64,000 bases of DNA, taken from Pseudomonas sp. RIT-PI-q (GTDB lineage Bacteria; Pseudomonadota; Gammaproteobacteria; Pseudomonadales; Pseudomonadaceae). The notes under the pieces are model-generated. The model ran no database searches. It saw only the letters and a list, made by a program, of their open reading frames with translations, and was not told where the DNA came from. Positions 43,280 to 51,385 of this stretch are shown here, piece by piece. The stretch spans positions 124,001-188,000 of the forward strand of contig NZ_LHPC01000007.1 of assembly GCF_001297125.1 (NCBI RefSeq), read 5' to 3'. Within the stretch, counting starts at the first letter, position 1. Each line of letters begins with the position of its first letter. Made by a program: the position numbers and the translations under genes.

Positions 43280-43699
43280 ATGCGTGTTCCCTTTCGCCTG
43301 ATTGGCGGTGTTTTGGTCGCCACCCTGCTCACCCAAGTGACCGCCTGCGGATCGATTTTCTACCCCGATCGCCGTGGCCAGATTGACGGCAAGATCGACC
43401 CGGCCATTGCCGTACTCGATGCCGTCGGTTTGCTGTTCTACATCATCCCCGGCCTGATCGCTTTTGCGGTCGACTTTGCCACCGGCGCGATTTACTTCGA
43501 ACCGGGCAAGACTGCACAAGTGGCGCCGGAAAAACTCAAGGAAGCCATCGGCGCTGACGGCAAGGTCGATAACCACAAGTTGCAGACTATTCTGGAAACT
43601 GAACTGGGCCGCAGCTTCCCGCTGGACGACCCACGCCTGATCCAGCACAAGGGCAGCACCCAGCAACTGGCCATGTTCGGCCTGCAACCTGCTGCGTAA
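43280..43699 (+). CDS. Small lipoprotein with one membrane-like segment
   Basis: A 139-residue protein with a type II signal peptide ending in the lipobox-like VTAC (Cys near residue 23). After an SIFYPDRRGQIDGKIDP stretch it has a hydrophobic segment (IAVLDAVGLLFYIIPGLIAF) and a charged C-terminal part (EKLKEAIGADGKVDNHKLQT). It is presumably attached to an envelope membrane. I do not recognise the family. It lies 41 bases upstream of the metal-exporter gene on the same strand. Confidence 0.78.
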   Translation: MRVPFRLIGGVLVATLLTQVTACGSIFYPDRRGQIDGKIDPAIAVLDAVGLLFYIIPGLIAFAVDFATGAIYFEPGKTAQVAPEKLKEAIGADGKVDNHKLQTILETELGRSFPLDDPRLIQHKGSTQQLAMFGLQPAA

Positions 43700-43740
43700 T
43701 CCGTGCCGGTGAAGGAACACTTAAAGGACAAGCCGCCCCT

Positions 43741-44634
43741 ATGATTTCCAGCTCCGAACACGCCCGCCTGCTGCGGCTGGCGACGCGCGCCTCGGTGGCG
43801 GTGGCGTGTACGCTGATCGTCGCCAAAGCCATCGCCTGGTGGCTGAGCGGCTCGGTGAGCATGCTCGCCGGGTTGACCGACTCGGCACTCGACGGCGTCA
43901 CCTCGCTGCTCAACCTGTTGGCCGTGCATTACGCCTTGCGCCCCGCCGACGATGATCATCGCTATGGGCACGGCAAGGCCGAGTCGTTGGCAGGCATGGC
44001 TCAGGCGCTGTTCATTGGTGGCAGTGCGGTGCTGATTGCCTTGCAAGCGGTTGACCGGTTGAAGCACCCGGAGCCGGTGGGCGCGCCGTGGATCAGCATC
44101 GGGGTGATCGTGTTCTCCCTCGCGCTGACGCTGGCGTTGCTGACGTTGCAACATCGCGTGGTCAAGGCAACCGGCTCCAATGCCGTGCGCGCCGACTCCC
44201 TGCATTACCGCTCGGACATGCTGCTCAACGGCAGCATTCTGGTGGCGCTGGTGCTGGCCGGGTTTGGCTGGCATCAACTGGATGCGTGGTTCGGATTGGG
44301 AATTGCCGTGTACATTTTCTGGAGCGCCATTCAAATCGCCCGGGAAAGTTTTACGGTACTGATGGATGAAGAACTGCCGCCGGACGTCAGTCAGCACATG
44401 CTCGAACTGGCCTGCAGTGTACCGGGCGTGCTGGGCGCGCATGACTTGCGCACGCGGATCTCCGGCAACCAGTGGTTCGTGCAGTTGCACCTGGAATTGC
44501 CGGGGCATTTGACTCTGTCAGTCGCCCACGGCATCAGCGATCAGGCCGCCGATGCGATTCACGCCGCCTACCCGCGAGCCGAAGTGCTGGTGCACGCCGA
44601 CCCGCAGGAAGTCGTCAAAACCGCCAGCGCTTAG
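43741..44634 (+). CDS. fieF: Cation diffusion facilitator (FieF type)
   Basis: A 297-residue CDF exporter. Six helices are followed by a cytoplasmic domain. Metal sites are LTDSALDGVTSLLNL (DxxxD in helix 2) and RADSLHYRSDMLLNG (HxxxD in helix 5); the HRYGHGKAESLAGM loop is family-typical. FieF exports ferrous iron, zinc or cadmium out of the cytoplasm by proton exchange. Its stop overlaps the stop of the convergent DUF6515 gene by four bases. Confidence 0.93.
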   Translation: MISSSEHARLLRLATRASVAVACTLIVAKAIAWWLSGSVSMLAGLTDSALDGVTSLLNLLAVHYALRPADDDHRYGHGKAESLAGMAQALFIGGSAVLIALQAVDRLKHPEPVGAPWISIGVIVFSLALTLALLTLQHRVVKATGSNAVRADSLHYRSDMLLNGSILVALVLAGFGWHQLDAWFGLGIAVYIFWSAIQIARESFTVLMDEELPPDVSQHMLELACSVPGVLGAHDLRTRISGNQWFVQLHLELPGHLTLSVAHGISDQAADAIHAAYPRAEVLVHADPQEVVKTASA

Positions 44635-45689
44635 AAGCTCACCTGATAGCCACGACTGCTCAGGCAGTTGCCCTGGGCCTGGCGGTAGGCTTGCACCACC
44701 GACGGGTCCGGTTGATAGGTGGCCGTTCGCGGATTGAAACCACTCTGCTGCACCGCGTACTGATAGCACTCGTAACCGTCCTGGTTGACCTGCTCCGGCG
44801 ACTGGCCGTTGGCCGGATACGCCTCCACGTCGTAACTGTTGCTGACCGGTTGCGGCTGCTGTTGCATCGGCGGCTCGACCACGACGTAATCCTGAGTGTT
44901 CTCCTGATAGGCGTAATACGAACCGGCCGCCAGGAACAACAACGCACCGCCGATCCACACTTCGCGCGCGTAATCCGGCAAGTAGCTGACACGAATCCCG
45001 CGTGGCGGCTGCACTACCACATAACGTGGGCCTTGCGGGCGATACCAGTAGCCACCGGAGTAGAAGTAATCCTGCCCCCGGTAAGGCACACGGTAATCAC
45101 GGTCCGGGAAGCGATCGATCACATGGCCGGGCCGGTACTGCGGACCCGGTCCCCAGCCATTACCGTGCCCGTCCGGACGACCCGCCCAGCGATGGTCATC
45201 GGGACGCGGACCATTGTTCTGCCAGTGCGGGTTGTTATCGTTGCGCCGGGGCACGTCCTGATAGTAACCGCGCTGTGGTTGCTGGGTCTGGCGTACGGTG
45301 TCGGGCCGGCCCTGAATCGGCAGGTCATTGGCCGGTAGCTGCGGCGGTGGTGGCGGTGGCCGAACCGGATTGTTGTAGTTCGGCTGCTGGCGATTCTGCC
45401 CTTGGCCACCGTTCTGATTCTGGCCGTTGTGCTCGAACTGGCGGCTGTTATCGCCCCGAATGATCTCGTTGTTCTGCTGACGCGGTTGATTGTTCTGAGG
45501 AGCCTGATTATTTTGCGGGCGCTGCTGATTATTGTTGCCGCCACGCCCCTGACCATTGCCTTGATGGCCGTCCGAGCCATGTTGGCCACCGTCAGGACCA
45601 CGGTTTTGCGGCTCATCGGCCAGCGATTGCGCAGTGACACTTACACACAGCAAACCAACACCGGCCAAACGCCAGATGCGCGACTTCAT
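44631..45689 (-). CDS. DUF6515-type secreted protein with Q/N-rich linker
   Basis: A 352-residue protein with a signal peptide (MKSRIWRLAGVGLLCVSVTA, cleavage near SLAD). A long low-complexity region rich in Gln, Asn and Gly follows (about residues 30-150), then a Pro/Arg part and a tyrosine-rich segment (GYWYRPQGPRYVVVQPPRGI). A transmembrane helix (VWIGGALLFLAAGSYYAY) and a cysteine-containing tail (GYECYQYAVQQSGFNP) end the chain. The arrangement matches DUF6515. GAGGA precedes ATG 45689. Function unknown; probably a cell-envelope protein. Confidence 0.75.
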   Translation of the reverse strand: MKSRIWRLAGVGLLCVSVTAQSLADEPQNRGPDGGQHGSDGHQGNGQGRGGNNNQQRPQNNQAPQNNQPRQQNNEIIRGDNSRQFEHNGQNQNGGQGQNRQQPNYNNPVRPPPPPPQLPANDLPIQGRPDTVRQTQQPQRGYYQDVPRRNDNNPHWQNNGPRPDDHRWAGRPDGHGNGWGPGPQYRPGHVIDRFPDRDYRVPYRGQDYFYSGGYWYRPQGPRYVVVQPPRGIRVSYLPDYAREVWIGGALLFLAAGSYYAYQENTQDYVVVEPPMQQQPQPVSNSYDVEAYPANGQSPEQVNQDGYECYQYAVQQSGFNPRTATYQPDPSVVQAYRQAQGNCLSSRGYQVSF

Positions 45690-46126
45690 GCTTTTCCTCA
45701 CTGCGGGTTAGGGCCTGTACGTAAGACTGGGAAAGTACAGGCCGGTTCTGCAACAGGTTATCAGTCGCGAAACTTATTTATTGAGGGGACGAGTGACAAA
45801 TAGCGGGCAAAAGAAAAGGGAGACCCGTCGGCCTCCCTTTGAGAACTTCGTCCGTGCTCGACGCTTATGACGTCGGCTCACCTCACGCCGTCTTCTGGAC
45901 AGTGTGTAGCTCGGGGGCCGACACATCCCCTGTGGGGGTGGCGACCGCAGCTGGCCTGATTGGGCGAGCCGCTGTGGACTGTTTGTCCGAGCAGTGATTC
46001 TGGTGATAAGAATAGGCCGCAGGCGCCGGCAGAGGATTGCGAAGATTGCTTAAATAAACATCACTTGCGCAATTTTTAACCCTGGATAGATAATCTGCCG
46101 CAATAGTTATGACAAAGGCCTGATTG
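45690..46126. other. Intergenic region with an orphan hairpin
   Basis: No convincing gene. A hairpin AAAGGGAG-N10-CTCCCTTT at 45815-45840 is followed on the minus strand by a T-rich stretch (TTCTTTT), so it looks like a terminator for a leftward transcript. The only leftward frame ending before it (45883) has no ATG, GTG or TTG near a ribosome-binding site. A small RNA starting upstream of the Lrp gene is one possibility. Confidence 0.4.
45815..45840 (-). terminator. Orphan Rho-independent terminator, leftward
   Basis: On the minus strand an 8 bp stem AAAGGGAG/CTCCCTTT with a 10-base loop is followed by TTCTTTT. There is no annotated gene upstream of it in that direction before the divergent Lrp start. 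Confidence 0.5.
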
Positions 46127-46606
46127 ATGAGCAAACTCGACCGATACGACCTGAGCATTTTGGCGGAATTGCAGCGTGACGCGCGCATTTCCAACCAGGA
46201 GCTGGCCGAACGCATCGGCCTGTCGCCTTCGCCCTGCTCGCGCCGGGTCAAGCAACTGGAAGACGACGGCTACATCACCCGCCAGGTCGCCCTGCTGGAC
46301 CGCAAAATGCTCGGCCTGAGCCTGACGGCGTACGTGCTGATCGGCATGGACCGCCATACGCCGGAGCGTTTCGAGAACTTCGAAGCGGCGATCCGGACAT
46401 TGCCGCAGGTACTGGAATGCAGTCTGGTGACGGGGATGGACGCCGACTATCAGCTCAAGGTGGTGGTGCCGGATATGGACCATTATCAGAAATTGCTGCT
46501 GGGGCACCTGACGCGGATTGAAGGGGTGACGAGTGTGCGGTCGAGTTTTGTGTTGAACCAGGTGTTGAACAGCACTGAGCTGCCGTTGACTCATTTGCGT
46601 AGCTGA
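46127..46606 (+). CDS. Lrp/AsnC-family transcriptional regulator
   Basis: A 159-residue regulator. Helix-turn-helix MSKLDRYDLSILAELQRDAR and NQELAERIGLSPSPCSRRVK; RAM domain LSLTAYVLIGMDRHTPERFE and LECSLVTGMDADYQLKVVVP. ATG 46127 directly follows an in-frame TTG. No exporter or enzyme is divergent from it now, which is unusual for this family. The last 43 bases of the gene, including the stop, are repeated twice downstream within a 132 bp tandem array. Confidence 0.9.
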   Translation: MSKLDRYDLSILAELQRDARISNQELAERIGLSPSPCSRRVKQLEDDGYITRQVALLDRKMLGLSLTAYVLIGMDRHTPERFENFEAAIRTLPQVLECSLVTGMDADYQLKVVVPDMDHYQKLLLGHLTRIEGVTSVRSSFVLNQVLNSTELPLTHLRS

Positions 46607-46955
46607 AGCCCTCTTCGCTGGCAAGCCAGCTCCTACAAGGGGCAGGTGATACCTGTAGGAGCTGGCTTGCCAGCGAAGGGGCCGGCACAGGCTGTGTTGA
46701 AAGCACTGAGCTGCCGCAGACTCATTTGCGTAGCTGAGGACGCCTTCGCGGGCAAGCCTCGCTCCTACAAGGGGCGGGTGATATCTGTAGGAGCTGGCTT
46801 GCCAGCGAAGGGGCCGGCACAGGCTGTGTTGAAAGCACTGAGCTGCCGCAGACTCATTTGCGTAGCTGAGGACGCCTTCGCGGGCAAGCCTCGCTCCTAC
46901 CAGGGGCAGGTGATACCTGTAGGAGCTGGCTTGCCAGCGAAGGGGCCGGCACAGG
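46564..46955. repeat. Tandem array: Lrp gene tail plus REP pair, three units, ~132 bp period
   Basis: The gene's own tail (46564-46606) is followed by a REP pair (46609-46688). Copies of the tail follow at 46696-46737 and 46828-46869, each ending in the stop codon and followed by another REP pair. The second and third tails are identical to each other and differ from the gene by one deletion and two substitutions. Left-hand REPs change type: the first is CGCTGGCAAGCCAGC, the later two CGCGGGCAAGCCTCGC. Confidence 0.92.
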
Positions 46956-47059
46956 CGACGAATGACTGCGGCACACCGACGCAGGTCAATGCCCCGCCAA
47001 TCCACCATGGCGTATACTCGCCCCGCCCTTTTTAGCCCCGCCCGCGCTGGAGATGTTCG

Positions 47060-47266
47060 ATGGATCCTGCAGTATTCGAAGAGTGGATGATGACCGGCCT
47101 GGTCACCATCCTGATCATATTCATGGGTTTCATCGTCTGGGATCTGGCGAAAAAATCCAAGGCCGGCAAATTCGGCACGTTCATTCTGTTCTTCGTGCTG
47201 GGCCTGGGGATTCTCGCGTTCATCATCAAAAGCGTGGTCATTGCGTACATCGAAAACGGTTCATAA
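47060..47266 (+). CDS. DUF2788 small membrane protein
   Basis: A 68-residue protein with two transmembrane helices: [20 protein letters not shown] and [20 protein letters not shown], joined by the basic loop KKSKAGKFG. This is DUF2788, a small inner-membrane family common in Pseudomonas. Function unknown. Its stop overlaps the stop side of the convergent pseudouridine synthase gene by six bases. Confidence 0.88.
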   Translation: MDPAVFEEWMMTGLVTILIIFMGFIVWDLAKKSKAGKFGTFILFFVLGLGILAFIIKSVVIAYIENGS

Positions 47267-47902
47267 CCGCGCCGGCACTTCCTTCCACTGGCCTTGATCG
47301 AGCCCTTCGATCGACCAGTCGCCGATTCTGACCCGCACCAGGCGCAACGTCGGCAAGCCGACTGCTGCAGTCATGCGCCGTACCTGACGGTTGCGCCCTT
47401 CGCGAATGATCAGCTCCAGCCAGCAGGTCGGCACGGTTTTACGAAAGCGTACCGGCGGGTTGCGCGGCCACAACTCAGGCTCTTCGAGCTGCCGCGCCTC
47501 GGCCGGCAAGGTCATGCCGTCATTCAGCTCCACGCCATCGCGTAAACGCTGCAACTGCTCGGCGCTTGGCTCGCCTTCGACTTGCACCCAATAGGTCTTG
47601 GCCAGTTTGTGCTTCGGGTCGGCGATCCGCGCCTGCAACTGCCCGTCGTTGGTCAACAGCAGCAACCCTTCACTGTCACGGTCCAGCCGCCCTGCCGGGT
47701 AAATTCCCGGGATATCGATGAAATCCTTGAGCGTCGCCCGCCCTTCGCCGTCGCTGAATTGCGTCAGCACATCGAACGGTTTATTGAACAGGATCAGCTT
47801 CGGCTCGGCCGGCGGCGCCTTGGCGATACGGCGCGGGGCTGAAGAAGTTGGCGCAGGCTTCACGCCAGGGCGGCGGGAAACGGGACGTGGCGGACGGGAC
47901 AT
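47261..47902 (-). CDS. rluE: 23S rRNA pseudouridine synthase, RluE type
   Basis: A 213-residue RsuA/RluB/E/F-family enzyme. The catalytic aspartate is in [17 protein letters not shown], the KTYWVQVEG and [20 protein letters not shown] segments are conserved, and there is no S4 domain at the N terminus (which starts with a basic Pro-rich stretch, [20 protein letters not shown]). RluE makes pseudouridine 2457 in 23S rRNA. ATG 47902 is chosen; the frame extends to 47956. Confidence 0.9.
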   Translation of the reverse strand: MSRPPRPVSRRPGVKPAPTSSAPRRIAKAPPAEPKLILFNKPFDVLTQFSDGEGRATLKDFIDIPGIYPAGRLDRDSEGLLLLTNDGQLQARIADPKHKLAKTYWVQVEGEPSAEQLQRLRDGVELNDGMTLPAEARQLEEPELWPRNPPVRFRKTVPTCWLELIIREGRNRQVRRMTAAVGLPTLRLVRVRIGDWSIEGLDQGQWKEVPARL

Positions 47903-47972
47903 GGGAGGTGAACATCTAGCGGTCAGGGCTGCTAATGCTAGTGCCCTGACCGCCAAATGACCATGACAACCG

Positions 47973-49472
47973 TTAGCGGAACGGCGGCTCGTCGAAGCTG
48001 CGCAGTTTGCGTGAGTGCAACGAGTTGAGTTCGGTGCGCAACAAGTCCACCGCCTCGATGCCGATCTTCAAGTGCTGGCTGACTGCGCGTTCATAGAAGG
48101 CGTTGGCCGAACCCGGCAGCTTGATTTCGCTGTGCAGCGGTTTGTCCGAGACACAAAGCAACGTGCCGTACGGCACCCGCAAACGATAACCTTGCGCGGC
48201 AATCGTGCCGCTTTCCATGTCCACCGCCACGGCGCGAGACAGGTTGATCAGCGGACGTTCCTGAGCCCAGCGCAATTCCCAGTTACGGTCGTCGTAGGTC
48301 AGCACGGTGCCGGTGCGCAGGCGTTTCTTCAGCTCGTCACCCTTCTCGCCGGTGATGTTGGCCGCCGCTTGCTGCAAGGCCATCTGCACTTCGGCCAGGG
48401 CCGGGATCGGAATGTTCGGCGGCACAACACGGTCAAGTATCCCGTCGCGGCGCATGTAGGCGTGAGCCAGTACGTAGTCGCCAATGGTCTGCGACTGACG
48501 CAAGCCGCCGCAGTGACCGATCATCAGCCAGCAGTGCGGACGCAGCACGGCCAAGTGGTCGGTGATGTTCTTGGCGTTGGACGGACCGACGCCGATGTTC
48601 ACCAGCGTCACGCCGTGGCCATCGCTGGCGATCAGGTGATAAGCCGGCATTTGATAACGGTGCCAGACCACGCCCGCGGCAATCGCCGAGGCTTCGCCGT
48701 GGTCCATGCTCTTTTCGATGATCACGTTGCCCGGCAACACCATGCGCACGAAGCGCGGGTCGCTGCGCAATTGTTCAAGACCATGGACGATGAACTGGTC
48801 GACATAACGGTGGTAGTTGGTCAGCAGAATCCACGGCTGCACATGACGCCAGTCGCTGCCGGTGTAATGCACCAGCCGGCGCAGGGAAAAATCCACCCGC
48901 GCGGCGTCGAACAGGGCCAGCGGCAGCGGATCGGTGTTTTCCCAATCGTACAGACCATCAGCAATGCCATCGGTCGCGGCCGACAGGTCGGTACTCGGGA
49001 ACACCCGCGCCAGCACGGCGGCGGTAACGCCGGAGCCGGCCAGTTCATCGCCCTGCTCGACCACGTATGGATAAGGAATGTTCTGCTGGCTGATGCCCAC
49101 TTCCACAGTCACGGTGAAGTCGTGCATCAACGGCACCAGCTGTTCGAGCAGGTATTTACGGAATGCAGCCGGATGGGTGACGGTGACGCTGTAGGTCCCC
49201 GGCAGCTGAACCTTGGCGTAGGCGCGCGTGGTCTGTGGGACTTCGCCCTGGCAATGGTAGGTCAGACGCAGTTCGGGATAACGAAACATCGCACGCTGTT
49301 CGGCGTCCGGCTCGACACGATCCTTGAGGTAACGCTTGAGCGCCTGGTTCAGCGCGGTGGTTGCACGATTGTGCAAGAGCGCAAGCCGGTCCACGGCTTG
49401 CTCGGCGGTTTGAACGACAATAAAAGCTTCGGTCACGATCAGCATCCTGTGTTCTGACTTGCAGAGCTTCAT
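47973..49472 (-). CDS. amn: AMP nucleosidase
   Basis: A 499-residue enzyme that splits AMP to adenine and ribose 5-phosphate. The N-terminal AMN domain ([40 protein letters not shown]) is followed by a nucleoside-phosphorylase-type domain ([54 protein letters not shown]). Length matches the E. coli protein. Either ATG 49472 or ATG 49445 could be the start; the first has AGG at a fair distance. Confidence 0.93.
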   Translation of the reverse strand: MKLCKSEHRMLIVTEAFIVVQTAEQAVDRLALLHNRATTALNQALKRYLKDRVEPDAEQRAMFRYPELRLTYHCQGEVPQTTRAYAKVQLPGTYSVTVTHPAAFRKYLLEQLVPLMHDFTVTVEVGISQQNIPYPYVVEQGDELAGSGVTAAVLARVFPSTDLSAATDGIADGLYDWENTDPLPLALFDAARVDFSLRRLVHYTGSDWRHVQPWILLTNYHRYVDQFIVHGLEQLRSDPRFVRMVLPGNVIIEKSMDHGEASAIAAGVVWHRYQMPAYHLIASDGHGVTLVNIGVGPSNAKNITDHLAVLRPHCWLMIGHCGGLRQSQTIGDYVLAHAYMRRDGILDRVVPPNIPIPALAEVQMALQQAAANITGEKGDELKKRLRTGTVLTYDDRNWELRWAQERPLINLSRAVAVDMESGTIAAQGYRLRVPYGTLLCVSDKPLHSEIKLPGSANAFYERAVSQHLKIGIEAVDLLRTELNSLHSRKLRSFDEPPFR

Positions 49473-49542
49473 CTTGCCTGCAACAGCGCTTCACGGGAAC
49501 AGCGGCGTGTTGGTCATCCATCATATGTGAAGCAAAGATAAT

Positions 49543-49638
49543 CCCTGTGGGAGCGGGCTTGCCCGCGATAGCGGTGTTTCAGACAACATGGCTGTTGAAT
49601 GTTAAATCGCAATCGCGGGCAAGCCCGCTCCCACAGGG
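49543..49638. repeat. Paired REP-like repeat (GGGAGCGGGCTTGCCCGCG type)
   Basis: Inverted REP cores about 45 bases apart, between amn and the acyl-CoA dehydrogenase gene. Confidence 0.85.
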
Positions 49639-49661
49639 TTTGTGTGTTGGGTCAATGGTGG

Positions 49662-51311
49662 TCAGAAGCCCTGAGGGGTCGACCGCGCCACTATCGCTTC
49701 CACCTCCAACCCCCGCGGCAGCGCGCCATACACCCGCCCCGCCGAACCCAGACGACTGGCAATAAAGGCATCACTGACAGCAGAATTACCGGCCTCCAGC
49801 AACAGCCTGGCCTGCAGCCCCAGGGCGATGTCTTCGGTCAACTGCCGCGCGCGGTATTGAATGTCGCTGGTGTCCTTGAAGGCCGCCTGCAATTGACCGA
49901 TGTGCGCGGCCAGGCGTTTGTCGCCATGGCCATCGCCCAGCTCGCTGAACAACACATCGAGCACGCCCGGCTCTTTCGACAAGGCCCGCAGCACATCAAG
50001 GCATTGCACGTTGCCGGAACCTTCCCACGTCGAATTGACCGGGGCCTCACGGTACAAACGCGGCAGGATGCTGTCTTCGACATAACCGGCACCGCCCATG
50101 CACTCGGCGGCTTCGTTGATCATTCCGGGGGCGCGCTTGCAGATCCAATACTTGCCCACCGCCGTCACCAGCCGGGCGAATTTCGCTTCATGGCTGTCAT
50201 CCAGATGATCCAGCGCCTTGCCCATGCGCAGGCTCAAGGCCAGGGCCGCTTCGCTTTCTAGCGCCAGGTCGGCCAATACGTTCTGCATCAAGGGTTGTTC
50301 GCTGAGCAACTTGCCGCCGACCATCCTGTGCGCGCAGTGATGGCTGGCCTGGGTCAGGGCCTGGCGCATCAGCGAGCTGGAACCGACCATGCAATCGAAA
50401 CGGGTCATGGCGACCATTTCGATGATAGTCGGAACACCCCGACCCTCTTCGCCGACCATCCACGCCAGTGCGCCACGGAATTCCACTTCGCTGGACGCGT
50501 TGGAGCAGTTGCCGAGTTTGTTTTTCAACCGCTGGATGTAGAACTGATTGCGCGTGTCGTCCGGACGATGGCGCGGCAGCAGGAAACAGGTCAAGCCCTT
50601 GTCCGTCTGGGCCAGGGTCAGGAATGCGTCGCACATCGGCGCCGAGCAGAACCACTTGTGGCCCACCAGTTCGTAAGCCTGGCCCGGACCGCTCGCGCCC
50701 ACCGGATAGGCCTTGGTGGTGTTGGCCCGCACGTCGGTGCCGCCCTGTTTCTCGGTCATGGCCATGCCGATGGTGACCCCGGCCTTGTGGGCCATGCCGA
50801 CGTTGCGCGGGTCGTATTCGGTGGCGAGGATTTTCGGCAGCCACTGCTCGGCCAGGTCCGCTTGCAGGCGCAGGGCCGGAACGCTGGCGAAGGTCATGGT
50901 TAGCGGGCAGCCGCTGCCGGCTTCCGCCTGGCTGTGCAGATACGTCATGGCGGCGCGGGCGACGTGGGCGCCGGACTGCGGATGCGCCCAGGGCAACGAG
51001 GTCAAACCGTGTTCGACCGCGGTGCGCATCAGCTCGTGATAAGCCGGGTGAAATTCCACCAGGTCGATGCGATGGCCGTAACGGTCATGGCTGCTGAACA
51101 CCGGTTTGTTCTGATTGGCCAGGAACCCCGCGTCCATCAGCGGCCCGCCGGCCAGTGCGCCGTAAGCGTCGATCCGCGACTCGGCCCACCCGGCCCCGAA
51201 ACGCCGCGACCACTCCTGCAAAGGCAAGTCGATGCGATACAGGTTGGTGCCGTCCAGCGACGGCGGCTGGTTGGTGACTTCGTGGGTTTCGGCGAACTGA
51301 TGCAGGTTCAT
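49662..51311 (-). CDS. AidB-type acyl-CoA dehydrogenase
   Basis: A 549-residue flavoprotein of the AidB branch. MNLHQFAETHEVTNQPPSLD at the start, GMAMTEKQGGTDVRANTTKA for FAD and substrate binding, and ECMGGAGYVEDSILPRLYRE with the AidB-type glutamate region. Length and the extra C-terminal domain match AidB, the flavoprotein of the adaptive response to alkylation, which also shows weak isovaleryl-CoA dehydrogenase activity. No ada gene is nearby. AGGAG lies eight bases before ATG 51311. Confidence 0.9.
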   Translation of the reverse strand: MNLHQFAETHEVTNQPPSLDGTNLYRIDLPLQEWSRRFGAGWAESRIDAYGALAGGPLMDAGFLANQNKPVFSSHDRYGHRIDLVEFHPAYHELMRTAVEHGLTSLPWAHPQSGAHVARAAMTYLHSQAEAGSGCPLTMTFASVPALRLQADLAEQWLPKILATEYDPRNVGMAHKAGVTIGMAMTEKQGGTDVRANTTKAYPVGASGPGQAYELVGHKWFCSAPMCDAFLTLAQTDKGLTCFLLPRHRPDDTRNQFYIQRLKNKLGNCSNASSEVEFRGALAWMVGEEGRGVPTIIEMVAMTRFDCMVGSSSLMRQALTQASHHCAHRMVGGKLLSEQPLMQNVLADLALESEAALALSLRMGKALDHLDDSHEAKFARLVTAVGKYWICKRAPGMINEAAECMGGAGYVEDSILPRLYREAPVNSTWEGSGNVQCLDVLRALSKEPGVLDVLFSELGDGHGDKRLAAHIGQLQAAFKDTSDIQYRARQLTEDIALGLQARLLLEAGNSAVSDAFIASRLGSAGRVYGALPRGLEVEAIVARSTPQGF

Positions 51312-51385
51312 GACGGGGCTCCTTTGGTCAGCCAAGGGATTTCAGTTAAGCACTGCCCTTTGGCCGAACAAAGTGTCATATCTGC

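Noticed and set aside
45883..46063. Possible small leftward gene ending before the hairpin
   Set aside because: No usual start codon with a ribosome-binding site in the frame; kept only as an orphan transcript possibility.
46608..46955. CRISPR-like periodic repeat
   Set aside because: The period is 132 bp and the units contain an Lrp gene tail and REP pairs; there are no short repeats with unique spacers and no cas genes.
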